This document shows, piece after piece, positions 7,837-18,206 of a stretch of 64,000 nt of DNA. Made by a program: the position numbers and the translations under genes. The DNA comes from Acidocella facilis ATCC 35904 (GTDB taxonomy: Bacteria; Pseudomonadota; Alphaproteobacteria; Acetobacterales; Acetobacteraceae), in NCBI RefSeq assembly GCF_000687875.1, contig NZ_JHYG01000005.1, forward strand, positions 186,001 to 250,000. The letters run 5' to 3'. Below the pieces are notes generated by a model. That model had not been told where the DNA came from, searched no databases, and worked only from the letters and a program-made list of their open reading frames with translations. Positions within the stretch are counted from its first letter, which is position 1; every line of letters starts with the position of its first letter.

Positions 7837-8982
7837 ATGAACGCCCAGGCTTTTCCCCCGATCCCGTTTCTCGACCTCAAGGCGCAACAGGCGCGGCTTC
7901 CCGGGCTGAAAGCCCGGCTCGACGCGGTTCTGGCGCATGGGCAATATATTCTCGGGCCCGAGGTGCATGAGCTGGAAGCCAAGCTTGCCGGCTTCTGTGG
8001 TGCGGCGCATTGCGTCAGCGTCTCCTCCGGCACGGATGCGCTGCAGATCGCGCTGATGGCCGAGGGTATCGGGCGCGGCGATGCGGTGTTCCTGCCCGCC
8101 TTCACCTACACCGCCACCGCCGAGGTGCCGCTGCTGCTGGGGGCAACGCCGGTGTTCGTGGATGTCGATCCCCGCACTTTCCAGATGGATCTGGCCAGCC
8201 TGGAGGCGCGCATCGCCACTGTGAAGAAGGCGGGGGCGTTGCGGCCGCGGGCGATCATCGGGGTGGATCTGTTCGGCCAGCCGGCGGACTGGGCCGGGAT
8301 TGCAACCATTGCGGCGCGCGAGGGGCTGTTTACGCTCGATGATTGCGCCCAGAGCTTCGGCGCCGCGCAAGGCGGGGTACGGCTGGGCAAAGCCGCCGAT
8401 GCCACCGCCACCAGCTTTTTCCCTTCCAAGCCGCTCGGCGCCTATGGCGATGGCGGGGCGCTGTTCACGCAATCCGCCGAGCGCGCGGCGCTCTATCGCT
8501 CACTGCGCACCCATGGCGAGGGCACGACCCGCTATGAGGTGCTGCGCACCGGCATGAATGGCCGGCTGGATACGATGCAGGCCGCCGTGCTGCTGGCCAA
8601 GCTGGAGGTGTTCGAGGCCGAATTGGCGCGGCGCGAGGAGATCGCCCGCATTTACGACGCGGCGCTGAAAGACGTGCTGGCGGTGCCGGCCCGGATGCCC
8701 GGGAGCCAGAGCGCCTGGGCGGTTTATTGCGTGACGCTGCCGGATGAAGCCACCCGTGAGGCGGCGAAGGCGGCGCTGGCGGCGGCTTCCATCGGCCATG
8801 CGGTGTATTATCCCCGTGCCTTGCACCAGCAGCCTGCCTATCAGCCTTCGCATGACGGCGCGGCGCTGCCGGTGGCCGAGAGCCTGGGGGCAAGGGTGCT
8901 GGCGCTGCCGATCCACCCCGACCTTTCCGACGAGCAGGCGCAGCGCGTCGCCGCGACGCTGATCCAGGCGCTGGGGGGTTAG
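7837..8982 (+). CDS. DegT/DnrJ/EryC1/StrS family sugar aminotransferase
   Basis: 381 aa, the usual length. PLP signatures are present: SSGTDALQIAL near residue 63-73, the cofactor-ring Asp in TLDDCAQSFG (about 166-175), and the Schiff-base lysine K198 in SFFPSKPLGAYGDGG. Family members transaminate 4-keto or 3-keto nucleotide sugars. Placed 11 bp after the CapD-type dehydratase gene, it probably makes a UDP-4-amino-4,6-dideoxy sugar for a surface glycan. No glycosyltransferase or export genes follow, so the rest of the pathway is elsewhere. The exact sugar cannot be told from sequence. Confidence 0.9.
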   Translation: MNAQAFPPIPFLDLKAQQARLPGLKARLDAVLAHGQYILGPEVHELEAKLAGFCGAAHCVSVSSGTDALQIALMAEGIGRGDAVFLPAFTYTATAEVPLLLGATPVFVDVDPRTFQMDLASLEARIATVKKAGALRPRAIIGVDLFGQPADWAGIATIAAREGLFTLDDCAQSFGAAQGGVRLGKAADATATSFFPSKPLGAYGDGGALFTQSAERAALYRSLRTHGEGTTRYEVLRTGMNGRLDTMQAAVLLAKLEVFEAELARREEIARIYDAALKDVLAVPARMPGSQSAWAVYCVTLPDEATREAAKAALAAASIGHAVYYPRALHQQPAYQPSHDGAALPVAESLGARVLALPIHPDLSDEQAQRVAATLIQALGG

Positions 8983-8984
8983 CC

Positions 8985-9935
8985 ATGCCGCGCGGCGATC
9001 TGTTCCCCGATATCGGCCCGTTCGAGACCGGCTATCTGCCCCTCTCCGAGGGGCATGTGATGTACTGGGAGCAGGTCGGCAACCCGAATGGCAAGCCGGT
9101 TTTGTTTCTGCATGGCGGTCCCGGCGCCGGGGCCGGGGCGGTGCATCGGCGGTTTTTCGATCCCAGCAACTGGCGGGTGATCATTTTCGACCAGCGCGGC
9201 GCCGGGCGTTCGCGCCCGCTGGGAGGGCTGGAGAACAACAATACCCCGCAGCTGATCCGCGATATCGAAACGCTGCGAAATTTCCTGAATATCGAGCGAA
9301 TGGTGCTGTTTGGCGGCTCCTGGGGCTCGACCCTGGCGCTGGCCTATGCGCAGGCGCATCCCGAGCATGTGGCGGCGGCGATTTTGCGCGGCATCTTCCT
9401 CGGCCGGACGCAGGAGGTGGAGTGGTTCCTGCACGGGCTGCAGCGCGTGTTTCCGGACGCCCACGCCGCCTTCACCAGCTTCCTGCCGCCGGAAGAGCGC
9501 GGCGACATCCTCGGCAATTATTTCAAGCGCCTGACCGACCCGGACCCACGCATGCAGGCGGAAGCGGCGCGGGCCTGGAGCGTGTATGAGGGCTCCTGCT
9601 CGACGCTGCTGCCGAGCTTCGAGGCGGTCTCCGCCTTCGCCCAGGACCGCACCGCCATCGGGCTGGCAAGGATCGAGGCCTATTATTTCCGCAATGATCT
9701 GTTCCTGCCGCCGGGCGGGCTGCTGGCGCATATGCACCGGCTGCAGGGCATTCCCGGCGAGATCGTGCAGGGGCGCTATGACATGATCTGCCCGGCGCAA
9801 TCCGCCTTCGAGCTGGCCGCCGCCTGGGAGCAGGCAAGGCTGACCATCGTGCCGGATGCCGGGCATTCGGCGCTGGAACCGGGCGTGCGCACCGCGCTGA
9901 TTTCCGCCCTTGAGCGCTGCCGGGGGCTGCTATGA
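8985..9935 (+). CDS. pip: Prolyl aminopeptidase (peptidase family S33)
   Basis: 316 aa. An alpha/beta hydrolase with the family signatures HGGPGAGAG (oxyanion hole, about residue 43), DQRGAGRSRP (about 69), the nucleophile elbow GGSWGSTLALAYA with Ser112, the acid in GRYDMICP and the base His in DAGHSALEPG. These together mark proline iminopeptidase, which removes N-terminal proline from peptides. It begins two bases after the aminotransferase stop and overlaps the next gene by four bases, so it is in the same transcription unit. A link with glycan synthesis is not obvious; it is probably a housekeeping peptide-recycling enzyme. Confidence 0.92.
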   Translation: MPRGDLFPDIGPFETGYLPLSEGHVMYWEQVGNPNGKPVLFLHGGPGAGAGAVHRRFFDPSNWRVIIFDQRGAGRSRPLGGLENNNTPQLIRDIETLRNFLNIERMVLFGGSWGSTLALAYAQAHPEHVAAAILRGIFLGRTQEVEWFLHGLQRVFPDAHAAFTSFLPPEERGDILGNYFKRLTDPDPRMQAEAARAWSVYEGSCSTLLPSFEAVSAFAQDRTAIGLARIEAYYFRNDLFLPPGGLLAHMHRLQGIPGEIVQGRYDMICPAQSAFELAAAWEQARLTIVPDAGHSALEPGVRTALISALERCRGLL

Positions 9936-10918
9936 GCCTCTCGCGGCGCACGCTGCTGGGGGCCGGGCTGGCCCTGCCCTTCGCCCGCCCGGGCCTGGCC
10001 GCACAGCCTGCCGCCCCCTGGCCCGGCGCGCTGGTGATGGGCACCGGCGCCCCCGGCGGGGCGTTTGCGATTTTCGCGCCGGCCTGGGGCGAGCTTGTGC
10101 AGCGGGAAACCGGCATCGATATCGCCTACCGCACCACCGGCGGTTCCAGCGCCGATCTGCTGTTGATCGAGGAAGGCAAGGCGCAGCTTGGGCTCTCCAG
10201 CACGGCGGTGGCGGCGCAGGGGCGTTCCGGCCAGGGCAGCTGGACCGCCGGGGTAAAGCTGAACGGCTTCCGCGCCCTGTTCCCGGCCTATGCCTCCAGC
10301 CTGCAGGTCGTCGCCTCCACCGGGGCAGGCGTGCGCGAGCTGGCGCAGTTGCAGGGGCAGGTGGTCGGCGTCGGGCCGGATGGCTCCAGCAGCGCCGATA
10401 CGGTGAAACAGATTCTGACAGCACTGGGCGTGGCCCCTGCCCGGGTGGTGAGCGGCGATTACCAGCAGCAGGTGCTGGCGATGCTGAAAGGCGAGCTGGC
10501 GGCCTGCGCCTTTATCGGGGCGCCGCCGCTGCCGGCGCTGAACGCGGCGGCGATGGGGCGGCATCTGGCGCTCATCGGCATGTCCGCCGCGCAATCGGCC
10601 CAGGTGGCGCATAAGCTGCCGGGATTTTTCCGGACGGTTCTGAGCGCCGACACCTTTCCGGGGCAGAGCGTGAATGTCGGCACGGTGGGGACATCGAATG
10701 TCGCGGTCTGTGCGACCGACCTGCCGGACAGCCTGGCCGAGGCGGTGACACGCGCGGCGCTGAAGAACCGCAAGCTGCTGGGCGTGGCGGTGCCGGCGGC
10801 GGGGCATGCGCAGGAGCTGGCGCCGATTTACGCGGCGGGGATTGCGTTTCATCCTGGTGCGGCCAAGGCGTTGCGGGCGGCGGGGTACCGGCTGCCGCAG
10901 AAGGCTGTGCAGGGTTAG
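9932..10918 (+). CDS. TAXI family TRAP-type solute-binding protein
   Basis: 328 aa. A twin-arginine signal (SRRTLLGAGLALPFA, cleavage near residue 24) is followed by the TAXI-family start VMGTGAPGGAFAIFAPAWGE and YRTTGGSSADLLLIEEGKAQLG. TAXI proteins capture small acids or amino acids in the periplasm for TRAP transporters. No fused 4TM/12TM permease gene is nearby, so it is an orphan here and its ligand is unknown. Its ATG overlaps the pip stop (ATGA). The convergent lolD stop lies about 70 bp away, and the gap is filled by a palindromic repeat. Confidence 0.87.
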   Translation: MSLSRRTLLGAGLALPFARPGLAAQPAAPWPGALVMGTGAPGGAFAIFAPAWGELVQRETGIDIAYRTTGGSSADLLLIEEGKAQLGLSSTAVAAQGRSGQGSWTAGVKLNGFRALFPAYASSLQVVASTGAGVRELAQLQGQVVGVGPDGSSSADTVKQILTALGVAPARVVSGDYQQQVLAMLKGELAACAFIGAPPLPALNAAAMGRHLALIGMSAAQSAQVAHKLPGFFRTVLSADTFPGQSVNVGTVGTSNVAVCATDLPDSLAEAVTRAALKNRKLLGVAVPAAGHAQELAPIYAAGIAFHPGAAKALRAAGYRLPQKAVQG

Positions 10919-10940
10919 GCACCGCCCGTGCCCAAGCCCC

Positions 10941-10990
10941 AAAGGTTTTGTGGCCCTTTTTGAAAAAAGGGCCACGCCCCAAAAACTTTT

Positions 10991-10993
<3 letters not shown>
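10941..10993. repeat. Poly-A/T palindromic repeat, copy 1 (half element)
   Basis: A hairpin GTGGCCCTTTTT/AAAAAAGGGCCAC (10950-10975) is followed by the family tail GCCCCAAAAACTTTT, which runs into the lolD stop codon (TAA on the minus strand, 10991-10993). The same layout recurs at 38837, 59251 and 63264: a GC clamp, a run of five to seven T, a tiny loop, a run of A, the reverse clamp, then CCCCAAAAACTTT. Here it fills the space between two convergent genes and may act as a bidirectional terminator. Confidence 0.75.
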
Positions 10994-11657
<664 letters not shown>

Positions 11658-11665
<8 letters not shown>

Positions 11666-12908
11666 TGCGCAGCGTCTCCACCGGGTCGATCTTCGCCGCC
11701 CGCCAGCTGGGATAGAGGGTGGCCAGCACCGAAAGCACCAGCGCCATCAGCACAATCTCCACCACCTCGCGCCAATCCAGCTGGGCCGGCAGGGATTCAA
11801 GATAATAGATGGTCGGGTCAAAGAGTTTCTGGCCGGTGATGTGCTGGATGAACAGCCTGATATCGTTGATGTAATGGCAGAACAGCACGCCCAGCGCGAA
11901 GCCGATGAAGGTGCCGAGCACGCCGATGGAAGCGCCCGCCATCAGGAAGATGCGCAGCACCGAACCAGAACTCGCCCCCATCGTGCGCAGGATCGCAATA
12001 TCCTTCGCCTTGTCCTTCACCATCATGATCATCGAGGAGATCACATTGAAGGCGGCGACGATGATGATCAGCGTCAGGATCAGGAACATCACATTGCGCT
12101 CGACGGTGACGGCGGCGAGGAATGAATCGTTGTTCTGCTTCCAGTCCTGAATATTCAAGGGCTGGCCTGGGAACATGTTGAGAATCGCCTGCTTCACCGC
12201 TTCATCGTGATCCGGGTCGGTGACGAAGACCTGGATCTGGCTGGCGCTGCCGGTCTGCTGGAACAAGGTCTGCGCGGCGTCCAGCGGCAGGAAGACGAAG
12301 CTCGAATCATATTGCTGCATGCCGGTCTGGAAAATCGCCACCACATGGAAGGCCTGGATCGACGGGATGGTGCCGATGACGGTGGCTTTTCCTTGCGGCA
12401 AAATCAGCGAGATTTGCGAACCGACGGAGAGGTTGAATTGCTGCGCCAGCCCGGCGCCAATGGCAATCGCATCGCCCCCGGTGAGGTTGGCGAGCGAACC
12501 GGCGACGACATGGTGGGAGACGGTAGGCAGCTGTTTCAGACCGTCCAGCGTGATGCCGCGCGCGATGCCGCCGGTGGCCCCGCCTTGCGGGCCGGACATC
12601 AGCACCTCGCCCTGCGAGATCGGGAAGGCGCCGGTGACATCCTTGATGGTCCGGATCTTCTGCGACATCGCATCATAATTGGTCAGTGGCTGGCCGGCGC
12701 CATAGATGCCGATATCGCCATTGAGCCCGAGAATCTGGCTGAGCAGCTCCTGGCGGAAGCCATTCATCACCGAGGTGACGATGATGAGTGTGGCGACGCC
12801 AAGCGCGATGCCGACGAGCGAGAAAATCGCGATCACGGAGACGAAGCGCTCGCCGCGCCGGGCGCGCAGATAACGCGCCGCGATCTTCCGCTCGAAGGCG
12901 TTGAACAT
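11658..12908 (-). CDS. lolC: Lipoprotein-releasing system permease LolC/LolE
   Basis: 416 aa. One membrane helix near residues 25-48 (SLVGIALGVATLIIVTSVMNG) is followed by a large periplasmic domain and three C-terminal helices of the FtsX fold (about 270-300, 320-345, 375-395). The ending SWRAAKIDPVETLRSE is typical of LolC/E. A single permease gene is present, as in many alphaproteobacteria, so it probably works as a homodimer with LolD. The start shares one base with the proS stop (TGATG), so proS, lolC and lolD form one operon. Confidence 0.93.
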
Positions 12909-14200
12909 CAGAAGTGAACCTTTGCCAGTGCCTCGTCCACCGGTAGCTCGAAACGCTCGCCCGTGGCGCGGCGCTTCAGCTCCACCATGCGGTTCGCCGC
13001 CCCGCGCGGGCCGACGATCATCTGCCAGGGATGGCCCATCAGATCGGCCTCGGCGAATTTCGCCCCGGCGCGCTCCTCGCGGTCGTCATAGAGCGCGTCC
13101 TGGCCCAGCGCCTTGTAGAGTTCCTCGCACAGCCCGTCAGTAACGCTATCGCCCTGACGCAGATTGAGGATGGCGGCCTTGAAGGGGGCGATCGCATCCG
13201 GCCAGATGATCCCGGCCTCGTCATGCTTGGCCTCGATGATGGCGCCGACCAGGCGGGAGACGCCGATGCCGTAGGAGCCCATCTCGGGGAAGATCTTGCC
13301 GCCATCCGGGCCGTTGACGCTGAAATTCATCGATTTCGAATATTTGGTGCCGAAATAGAAGATCTGGCCGACCTCGATGCCGCGGCCTTCGCGGCGGCGC
13401 GCCTCGGGGATGGTCTCCCAGGTGGCCAGATCATGCTTCTCATCCGTGGCGGCGTAGATTGTGGTCATCTGCTCGTAGAATTTTTCCACGTCGTCATGCG
13501 CGAAGGCATCGCCCGCCTCGAAATCCGCATCATAGAACACGCCGGATTCGCCGGTGGGGGCGAGGATGTGAAATTCATGGGAAAGATCGCCACCGATCTG
13601 CCCGGTATCGGCGCGCATCGGGATCGCGGTGATGCCCAGGCGCTGGAAGGTGCGCATATAGGCCAGCATCATCTGCTTGTAGGTGATCACCGCACCTTCG
13701 CGGTCGAGGTCGAAGCCGTAGCCGTCCTTCATGTAGAATTCGCGGCCGCGCAGCACGCCAAAGCGCGGGCGCACCTCGTCGCGGAATTTCCACTGGATCT
13801 GGAAGGCGTTCTGCGGGAGGTCGCGATAGCTCTTCACCGAATCACGGAAGATCGAGGTGATCATTTCCTCGTTGGTCGGGCCGTAGAGCAGCTCGCGCTC
13901 ATGCCGGTCGGTGATGCGCAGCATCTCCTTGCCGTAGGCGTCATAGCGGCCGGATTCGCGCCAGAGATCCGCACTCTGGATGGTCGGCATCAGCACTTCC
14001 TGGGCGCCGGCCGCCCATTGCTCCTCCCGCACGATCTGCGCGATCTTGTTCAGAACCTTGATGCCCGTCGGCAGCCAGGCATAGATGCCCGAGGCCATCT
14101 GCCGGACCATGCCGGCGCGCAGCATCAGCCGGTGCGAGACGATCTGCGCTTCGGCGGGCGTTTCCTTGAGGGTGGGGATCAGGCTTTTGGACAGACGCAT
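12908..14200 (-). CDS. proS: Prolyl-tRNA synthetase, short alphaproteobacterial type
   Basis: 430 aa, class II synthetase. Motif 1 lies around [19 protein letters not shown], motif 2 around [21 protein letters not shown], and motif 3 is [13 protein letters not shown]. The anticodon-binding domain makes up the last 110 residues. It lacks the inserted YbaK editing domain found in enterobacterial enzymes of about 570 aa, which is normal for alphaproteobacteria. Editing of Ala-tRNA(Pro) must be done by a free-standing protein. It heads the proS-lolC-lolD operon. Confidence 0.96.
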   Translation of the reverse strand: MRLSKSLIPTLKETPAEAQIVSHRLMLRAGMVRQMASGIYAWLPTGIKVLNKIAQIVREEQWAAGAQEVLMPTIQSADLWRESGRYDAYGKEMLRITDRHERELLYGPTNEEMITSIFRDSVKSYRDLPQNAFQIQWKFRDEVRPRFGVLRGREFYMKDGYGFDLDREGAVITYKQMMLAYMRTFQRLGITAIPMRADTGQIGGDLSHEFHILAPTGESGVFYDADFEAGDAFAHDDVEKFYEQMTTIYAATDEKHDLATWETIPEARRREGRGIEVGQIFYFGTKYSKSMNFSVNGPDGGKIFPEMGSYGIGVSRLVGAIIEAKHDEAGIIWPDAIAPFKAAILNLRQGDSVTDGLCEELYKALGQDALYDDREERAGAKFAEADLMGHPWQMIVGPRGAANRMVELKRRATGERFELPVDEALAKVHF

Positions 14201-14208
14201 GATGAACC

Positions 14209-15366
14209 TTAAAACAGGGATTGAGGCTTTTCGGTGGCCGGGGGCGGCGGCGCTTGGGCGGGCGCATCCTCGGCCAGCCAGCGATTGGCGGCACGGCGCG
14301 CCGGCTGCTCGACGAAGCCGCGCAGCAGGATCGCGAGGATGAAGGTGAGGCCGGTCATGATCAGCGCGAAGAGCGCTTTCTCATCGGTGGGTTGCCAGCC
14401 GAGATGGCGGAAGAGCTGTACCGTCAGCAATTCGGCGATGGCGAAGCTCATATAGAAACAATAAGACAGCAGGCCGAGAAAATGCAGCGCTGGGCGGCGG
14501 CCGAAAGCCGGCGGGCGCTGCGCGTCATACTGCATATAGAGCCCGAACAGCAGCATCCACAGCCCGAGCACGGTGGCGACATCCACCGTCAGCGCGCCGA
14601 GCAGGATCAGCGCCGCGCCGCCGCCGATGAAGACCTGGCGCCAGACATCATAATCGGCGGCCGCTGAGGCGATACGGACCATCACCATGCCGGCGAGAAA
14701 TTCCGGAATCAGGCGCCAGAGCCCGGCGGCGAAGGCGAGATTGAGGGTCTCGCCGGCGAAATAATAGATCAGCCCCATCACCGGGAAGACGACGATGGCG
14801 AGCTGCAGGGAGACCCCTCGGTCCCAATAGGTCAGCAGCAGCGCGAAGAGCGGGAAGAGCAGATAGCCAGCCCATTCCGTGCTCACCGACCAGGCCGGGT
14901 AGTTCCAGGCGCCGAAATGGTCCAGCCCCCAGCCCTGCACCAGGAAGAGATTCTCGACGAAGCTGCCGAGGCCGAAACGCTGCGGACTTTGCGGGGCGAT
15001 ACCCAGCGCGCTACCCAGCGCCAGCAAGGCGAGCAGGATCAGCAAGGTGGCCAGATGCACCGGATAGATGCGCGCCAGGCGCTTGCCATAGAAGCGCAGC
15101 CAGGCCCGCGGCGGCGCCGGGCGGAATCGCGCATCGACCTGATCCATGTTCGGGGCGTTGAATTCCTGGTGGGTGTGCATCAGCACCAGCCCGGAGAGGA
15201 TGAAGAACCCGTCCACCCCCATATAGCCATGCCTCACCAAACCGGCGGCAGGCCCCAGCCAGGCGGAGAAATGCAAATGCAGATCCAGGTGATAGACGAA
15301 CACCCAGGCCGCGAAGGCGGCACGGCAGATCGTCAGGTCGGTGAGTTCCGGCTTCTGGCTCATCAT
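14209..15366 (-). CDS. Acyltransferase 3 (OafA/YrhL) family membrane protein
   Basis: 385 aa with about ten hydrophobic segments. The N-terminus has the family pattern [18 protein letters not shown] (catalytic His) and [16 protein letters not shown]. Such proteins O-acylate sugars of lipopolysaccharide, capsule or peptidoglycan. A short proline-rich tail follows the last helix. It stands between proS and rnj, eight bases upstream of proS, where many alphaproteobacteria carry other small genes. Its substrate cannot be predicted; the surface-sugar genes elsewhere in the window make a glycan plausible. Confidence 0.87.
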   Translation of the reverse strand: MMSQKPELTDLTICRAAFAAWVFVYHLDLHLHFSAWLGPAAGLVRHGYMGVDGFFILSGLVLMHTHQEFNAPNMDQVDARFRPAPPRAWLRFYGKRLARIYPVHLATLLILLALLALGSALGIAPQSPQRFGLGSFVENLFLVQGWGLDHFGAWNYPAWSVSTEWAGYLLFPLFALLLTYWDRGVSLQLAIVVFPVMGLIYYFAGETLNLAFAAGLWRLIPEFLAGMVMVRIASAAADYDVWRQVFIGGGAALILLGALTVDVATVLGLWMLLFGLYMQYDAQRPPAFGRRPALHFLGLLSYCFYMSFAIAELLTVQLFRHLGWQPTDEKALFALIMTGLTFILAILLRGFVEQPARRAANRWLAEDAPAQAPPPPATEKPQSLF

Positions 15367-15436
15367 CGGCGCCCTGCTCTAAATCAATCTTCGGTCAGAT
15401 AGAAGCTGCGCCGGGGCGCCCAGGACAAAATGGCCG

Positions 15437-15534
15437 AAAAGAAAGAAGCCCGCCAGCCCATAAGGGCGGCGGGCCAAGTTCAGGGAGGAAACGCCAGTCA
15501 CACGGCAGGATGAAGAACCAAACTCCATCCGTAC
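15437..15534 (-). ncRNA. Candidate small RNA with three hairpins and an anti-Shine-Dalgarno linker
   Basis: This lies in the 306-bp gap between the acyltransferase gene and rnj. Read on the minus strand: an 8-bp stem-loop GGATGGAG/CTTCATCC (15508-15530), a short GCC/GGC hairpin, and an unpaired UUUCCUCCCUGAA (15479-15491) complementary to ribosome-binding sites. It ends in a strong terminator hairpin (15448-15474, GCCCGCC/GGCGGGC with an inner CCC/GGG) and a U-rich tail. CATTAT just upstream could be a -10; no clear -35 is visible. The rnj terminator lies before it, so an independent transcript is needed. The rest of the gap holds no convincing gene. Confidence 0.4.
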
Positions 15535-15569
15535 CCACATAATGCGCCGCAACATGGAGGGAAGGCCAG

Positions 15570-15604
15570 AAAAAAAGCCTCGCAAAAAGCAAGTTTTTTA
15601 GGCT
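15570..15604 (-). terminator. Rho-independent terminator of rnj
   Basis: On the minus strand AGCCTAAAAA pairs with TTTTT...AGGCT around a short loop and is followed by a run of seven T. It lies about 70 nt after the rnj stop codon and ends the nuo-birA-coaX-rnj direction of transcription before the acyltransferase gene. Confidence 0.75.
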
Positions 15605-15672
15605 TTCAGACGCATTGTGCGCGGTACATAACCATGATGACTGAAAATCCTTAAAATCAGCCTAATTTTCAC

Positions 15673-17355
15673 TCAAACCCGCAAAATATGGACCTCGACC
15701 AGAGGACGCTTGCCCAGCTTCTTGCCGACGATCCGGCGCAGACCGGCCCGGGCCGCGTCGGCGAAGGCCGCCTCGTCCTGGCGCAAGGACGGGGCGAGGT
15801 CTTCCAGAAGCTCCTGGAATTCCTCCTCAAAAGCGCGGCGCTGGCGGGCATCCAGCTCCTCCAGCAGGCCGGGGGCGGAAATTTGCGGGGTGCCGCGCAG
15901 CGCCCCCCTGGAGTCGATGGCCAGGCTGCCGACAACGACGCCATTGAACAGCATGCGCTTGCGCGCCGCGAGCACGCCGCCTTTCAGCGGCACGATGCGC
16001 TCGCCATCCACCACCAGCCGGCCGGTGGGCACGCTATCCACCACCGCCGGGCCGTTGCCGCCGAACAGCACCACATCGCCATTCTCCACCAGCAGCGTCT
16101 CGATGCCGTTTTCCTTGGCGAAGGCCGCCTGGGTGGAGAGGTGACGCCATTCGCCATGGGTCGGGATGATATATTTCGGCCGGACCAGCTTATAGAGCTT
16201 GCGCAGCTCCTCACGCGCCGGATGGCCGGAGACATGGACGAATTCGTCGCCATCCACGATCACCTCGACCCCGCGCCGTGCCAGCTGGTCCTGCACCGCG
16301 AAGATGGCGCGCTCATTGCCGGGGATGGTGCGGGCGGAGAAGATCGCCTTGTCGCCCTCGCCCAGCACGGCGTAGCGGTGGGTGTCGGCGGCGATGCGAG
16401 CCATGGCGGAGCGCGGCTCACCCTGGCTGCCGGTAACCAGCAGCAGGAGATTGTCATCCGGGATGGAGCCGATCTCGTCCTCGGGCACGAAATCCGGCAC
16501 ATCGCGCAGATAGCCGGCCTCCTGGGCGGCGGCGATATAGTTGTTCAGGCTGCGCCCGACCAGCGCCACATGTCGCCCGGCGATCTCGCCGGCGGCGATG
16601 ATGCTGGCCACGCGCGCGACGTTGGAGGCGAAGCAGGTCACGGCGATGCGCCCATCCAGCTCCGGCAGCAGCGCCTCGAAGCTCTTTTTCACATCGGATT
16701 CCGAGCCGGAATGGCCCTCGACCATGGCGTTGGTGGAATCCGAGACCATGGCCAGCACGCCCTTATCGCCCAGTTCGCGCAAGGCGGCCTCGTCCGTCAC
16801 GTCGCCGATGACCGGGCCGTTATCGAATTTCCAGTCGCCGGTATGCAGCACGGTGCCGTAGCTGGTGGTGATCGCCAGCGCCTGGGCCTCAGGCGTGGAA
16901 TGGGTCATGCGGATATAGCGCAGGCTGAACGGGGCCAGCTCAAAGGCGCCGCCGGGCGGGATGATGTGGATCTTCACCTCGCGGTGGAAGCTCACCTCCT
17001 GCAGCTTGCGGCGGATGACGGCGGCGGCGAAGGGGGTGGCATAGACCGGGCAGCGCAGCTGCGGCCAGAGCCGGGCGATGCCGCCAATATGGTCCTCGTG
17101 CGCATGGGTGATGACGAGGCCAAGCAGATCCTCGCGCTGCTGCGCGATGAAGGCCGGGTCCGGCAGCAGGATTTCCGCCTCCGGCGTCTCCGGCCCGGAA
17201 AAGCCCATGCCGCAATCCACGGCCAGCCATTTGCCGTCACAGCCATAGAGGTTGAAGTTCATCCCGATCTCGCCGGTGCCGCCGAGCGGCACGAAGATGA
17301 ACCCCGCCTCGGCCTCGTCGATGACGGGGGCGGTCTTGCCTTTGGATTTAGCCAC
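15673..17355 (-). CDS. rnj: Ribonuclease J family endo/5'-exoribonuclease
   Basis: 560 aa. Metallo-beta-lactamase core with GGTGEIGMNF, the zinc motif THAHEDHIGG and the beta-CASP segment; PTHGEWRHL is the RNase J-specific histidine motif. The C-terminal 110 residues form the usual small domain. The enzyme matures rRNA and degrades mRNA in alphaproteobacteria. I chose the GTG at 17353-17355 because a GAGGAG ribosome site (17367-17372) precedes it; a TTG 39 bases further upstream is in frame but overlaps coaX and lacks a site. It lies 25 nt after coaX, so is probably in the same operon. Confidence 0.93.
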   Translation of the reverse strand: MAKSKGKTAPVIDEAEAGFIFVPLGGTGEIGMNFNLYGCDGKWLAVDCGMGFSGPETPEAEILLPDPAFIAQQREDLLGLVITHAHEDHIGGIARLWPQLRCPVYATPFAAAVIRRKLQEVSFHREVKIHIIPPGGAFELAPFSLRYIRMTHSTPEAQALAITTSYGTVLHTGDWKFDNGPVIGDVTDEAALRELGDKGVLAMVSDSTNAMVEGHSGSESDVKKSFEALLPELDGRIAVTCFASNVARVASIIAAGEIAGRHVALVGRSLNNYIAAAQEAGYLRDVPDFVPEDEIGSIPDDNLLLLVTGSQGEPRSAMARIAADTHRYAVLGEGDKAIFSARTIPGNERAIFAVQDQLARRGVEVIVDGDEFVHVSGHPAREELRKLYKLVRPKYIIPTHGEWRHLSTQAAFAKENGIETLLVENGDVVLFGGNGPAVVDSVPTGRLVVDGERIVPLKGGVLAARKRMLFNGVVVGSLAIDSRGALRGTPQISAPGLLEELDARQRRAFEEEFQELLEDLAPSLRQDEAAFADAARAGLRRIVGKKLGKRPLVEVHILRV

Positions 17356-17380
17356 GAATTGGTCTGCTCCTCGCGTGTCG

Positions 17381-18190
17381 TCAGTCAGTTTCAAGGAACC
17401 GCGCGCGATCGCGCGGCAAAGAGGGGGGCTTATTGCGCATGGAGAGCAGGCGCAACCCTTCCAGCGTCAGGTCTGGGTCAATGGCGGTGAATTTGGCGGT
17501 GCCTTCGGCAAAAAGCGGGGCCAGGCCGCCGGTGGCGATGGCCTTCAGCTTCGCCCCGAACTCACCCTCGATGCGGGCCAGCAGCCCCTCGATCAGCCCG
17601 ATATAGCCCCAATAGATGCCCGATTGCATGGCCGGCACGGTATCGCGTCCGATCACCATCTGCGGGCGGCCGATGCCGATACGCGGCAGCCGGGCGGCGG
17701 CCTGGTGCAGCGCCTCGATGGAGAGATTGATACCCGGCGAAATGGCGCCGCCGATATAGGCGCCGGTTTCGTCCACCACATCGAAGGTGGTGGCGGTGCC
17801 GAAATCCACCACCACCAGCGGGCCCTGGTAATGCTGGTGCGCCGCCAAAGCGTTGAGCAGACGGTCCGCCCCGACCCCTTCGGGGTTGGCGGTCTTGATT
17901 TCGAAGCCCCAATCCAGCGCGGCGCGGGCCACCAGCGGCTCGGCCTCGAACCATTCCCGGCAGAGGCGGCGCAGATGGTACAAGGCGGCGGGGACGACTG
18001 TGCCGATGACGGCCCGGGTGATTTCCTGGGCGGAGATGCCGGCGCGGGCCAGCAGTACCTCCAGCCAGACGCCATATTCATCCGAGGTGCGCTGGGCGGA
18101 GGTCGCCAGCCGCCAATTGCCCCGCCATTGCGTGCCGTCATGCACGGCGAACACGATATTGGTGTTGCCTGCATCGATGACCAGAAGCAT
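17381..18190 (-). CDS. coaX: Type III pantothenate kinase
   Basis: 269 aa. It starts [16 protein letters not shown], the ASKHA phosphate-binding loop of CoaX, and carries [26 protein letters not shown] and GGAISPGI, all typical of the type III family. It phosphorylates pantothenate, the first step of CoA synthesis, and is not inhibited by CoA in known members. The ATG at 18188-18190 follows a GAGGAGGGG ribosome site. The frame remains open upstream, but that part is antisense-like residue inside birA. It lies 16 nt after birA and 25 nt before rnj. Confidence 0.95.
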   Translation of the reverse strand: MLLVIDAGNTNIVFAVHDGTQWRGNWRLATSAQRTSDEYGVWLEVLLARAGISAQEITRAVIGTVVPAALYHLRRLCREWFEAEPLVARAALDWGFEIKTANPEGVGADRLLNALAAHQHYQGPLVVVDFGTATTFDVVDETGAYIGGAISPGINLSIEALHQAAARLPRIGIGRPQMVIGRDTVPAMQSGIYWGYIGLIEGLLARIEGEFGAKLKAIATGGLAPLFAEGTAKFTAIDPDLTLEGLRLLSMRNKPPSLPRDRARFLETD

Positions 18191-18206
18191 CCGCCCCTCC
18201 TCGCTC

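Noticed and set aside
15379-15592. Small open frames over the gap between the acyltransferase gene and rnj
   Set aside because: They read straight through the terminator-like hairpin, have no good ribosome site and lack any family pattern; the RNA structure explains the sequence better.
17356-17394. Longer rnj reading from a TTG start
   Set aside because: It overlaps coaX and lacks a ribosome site, while a GTG further in has GAGGAG before it.
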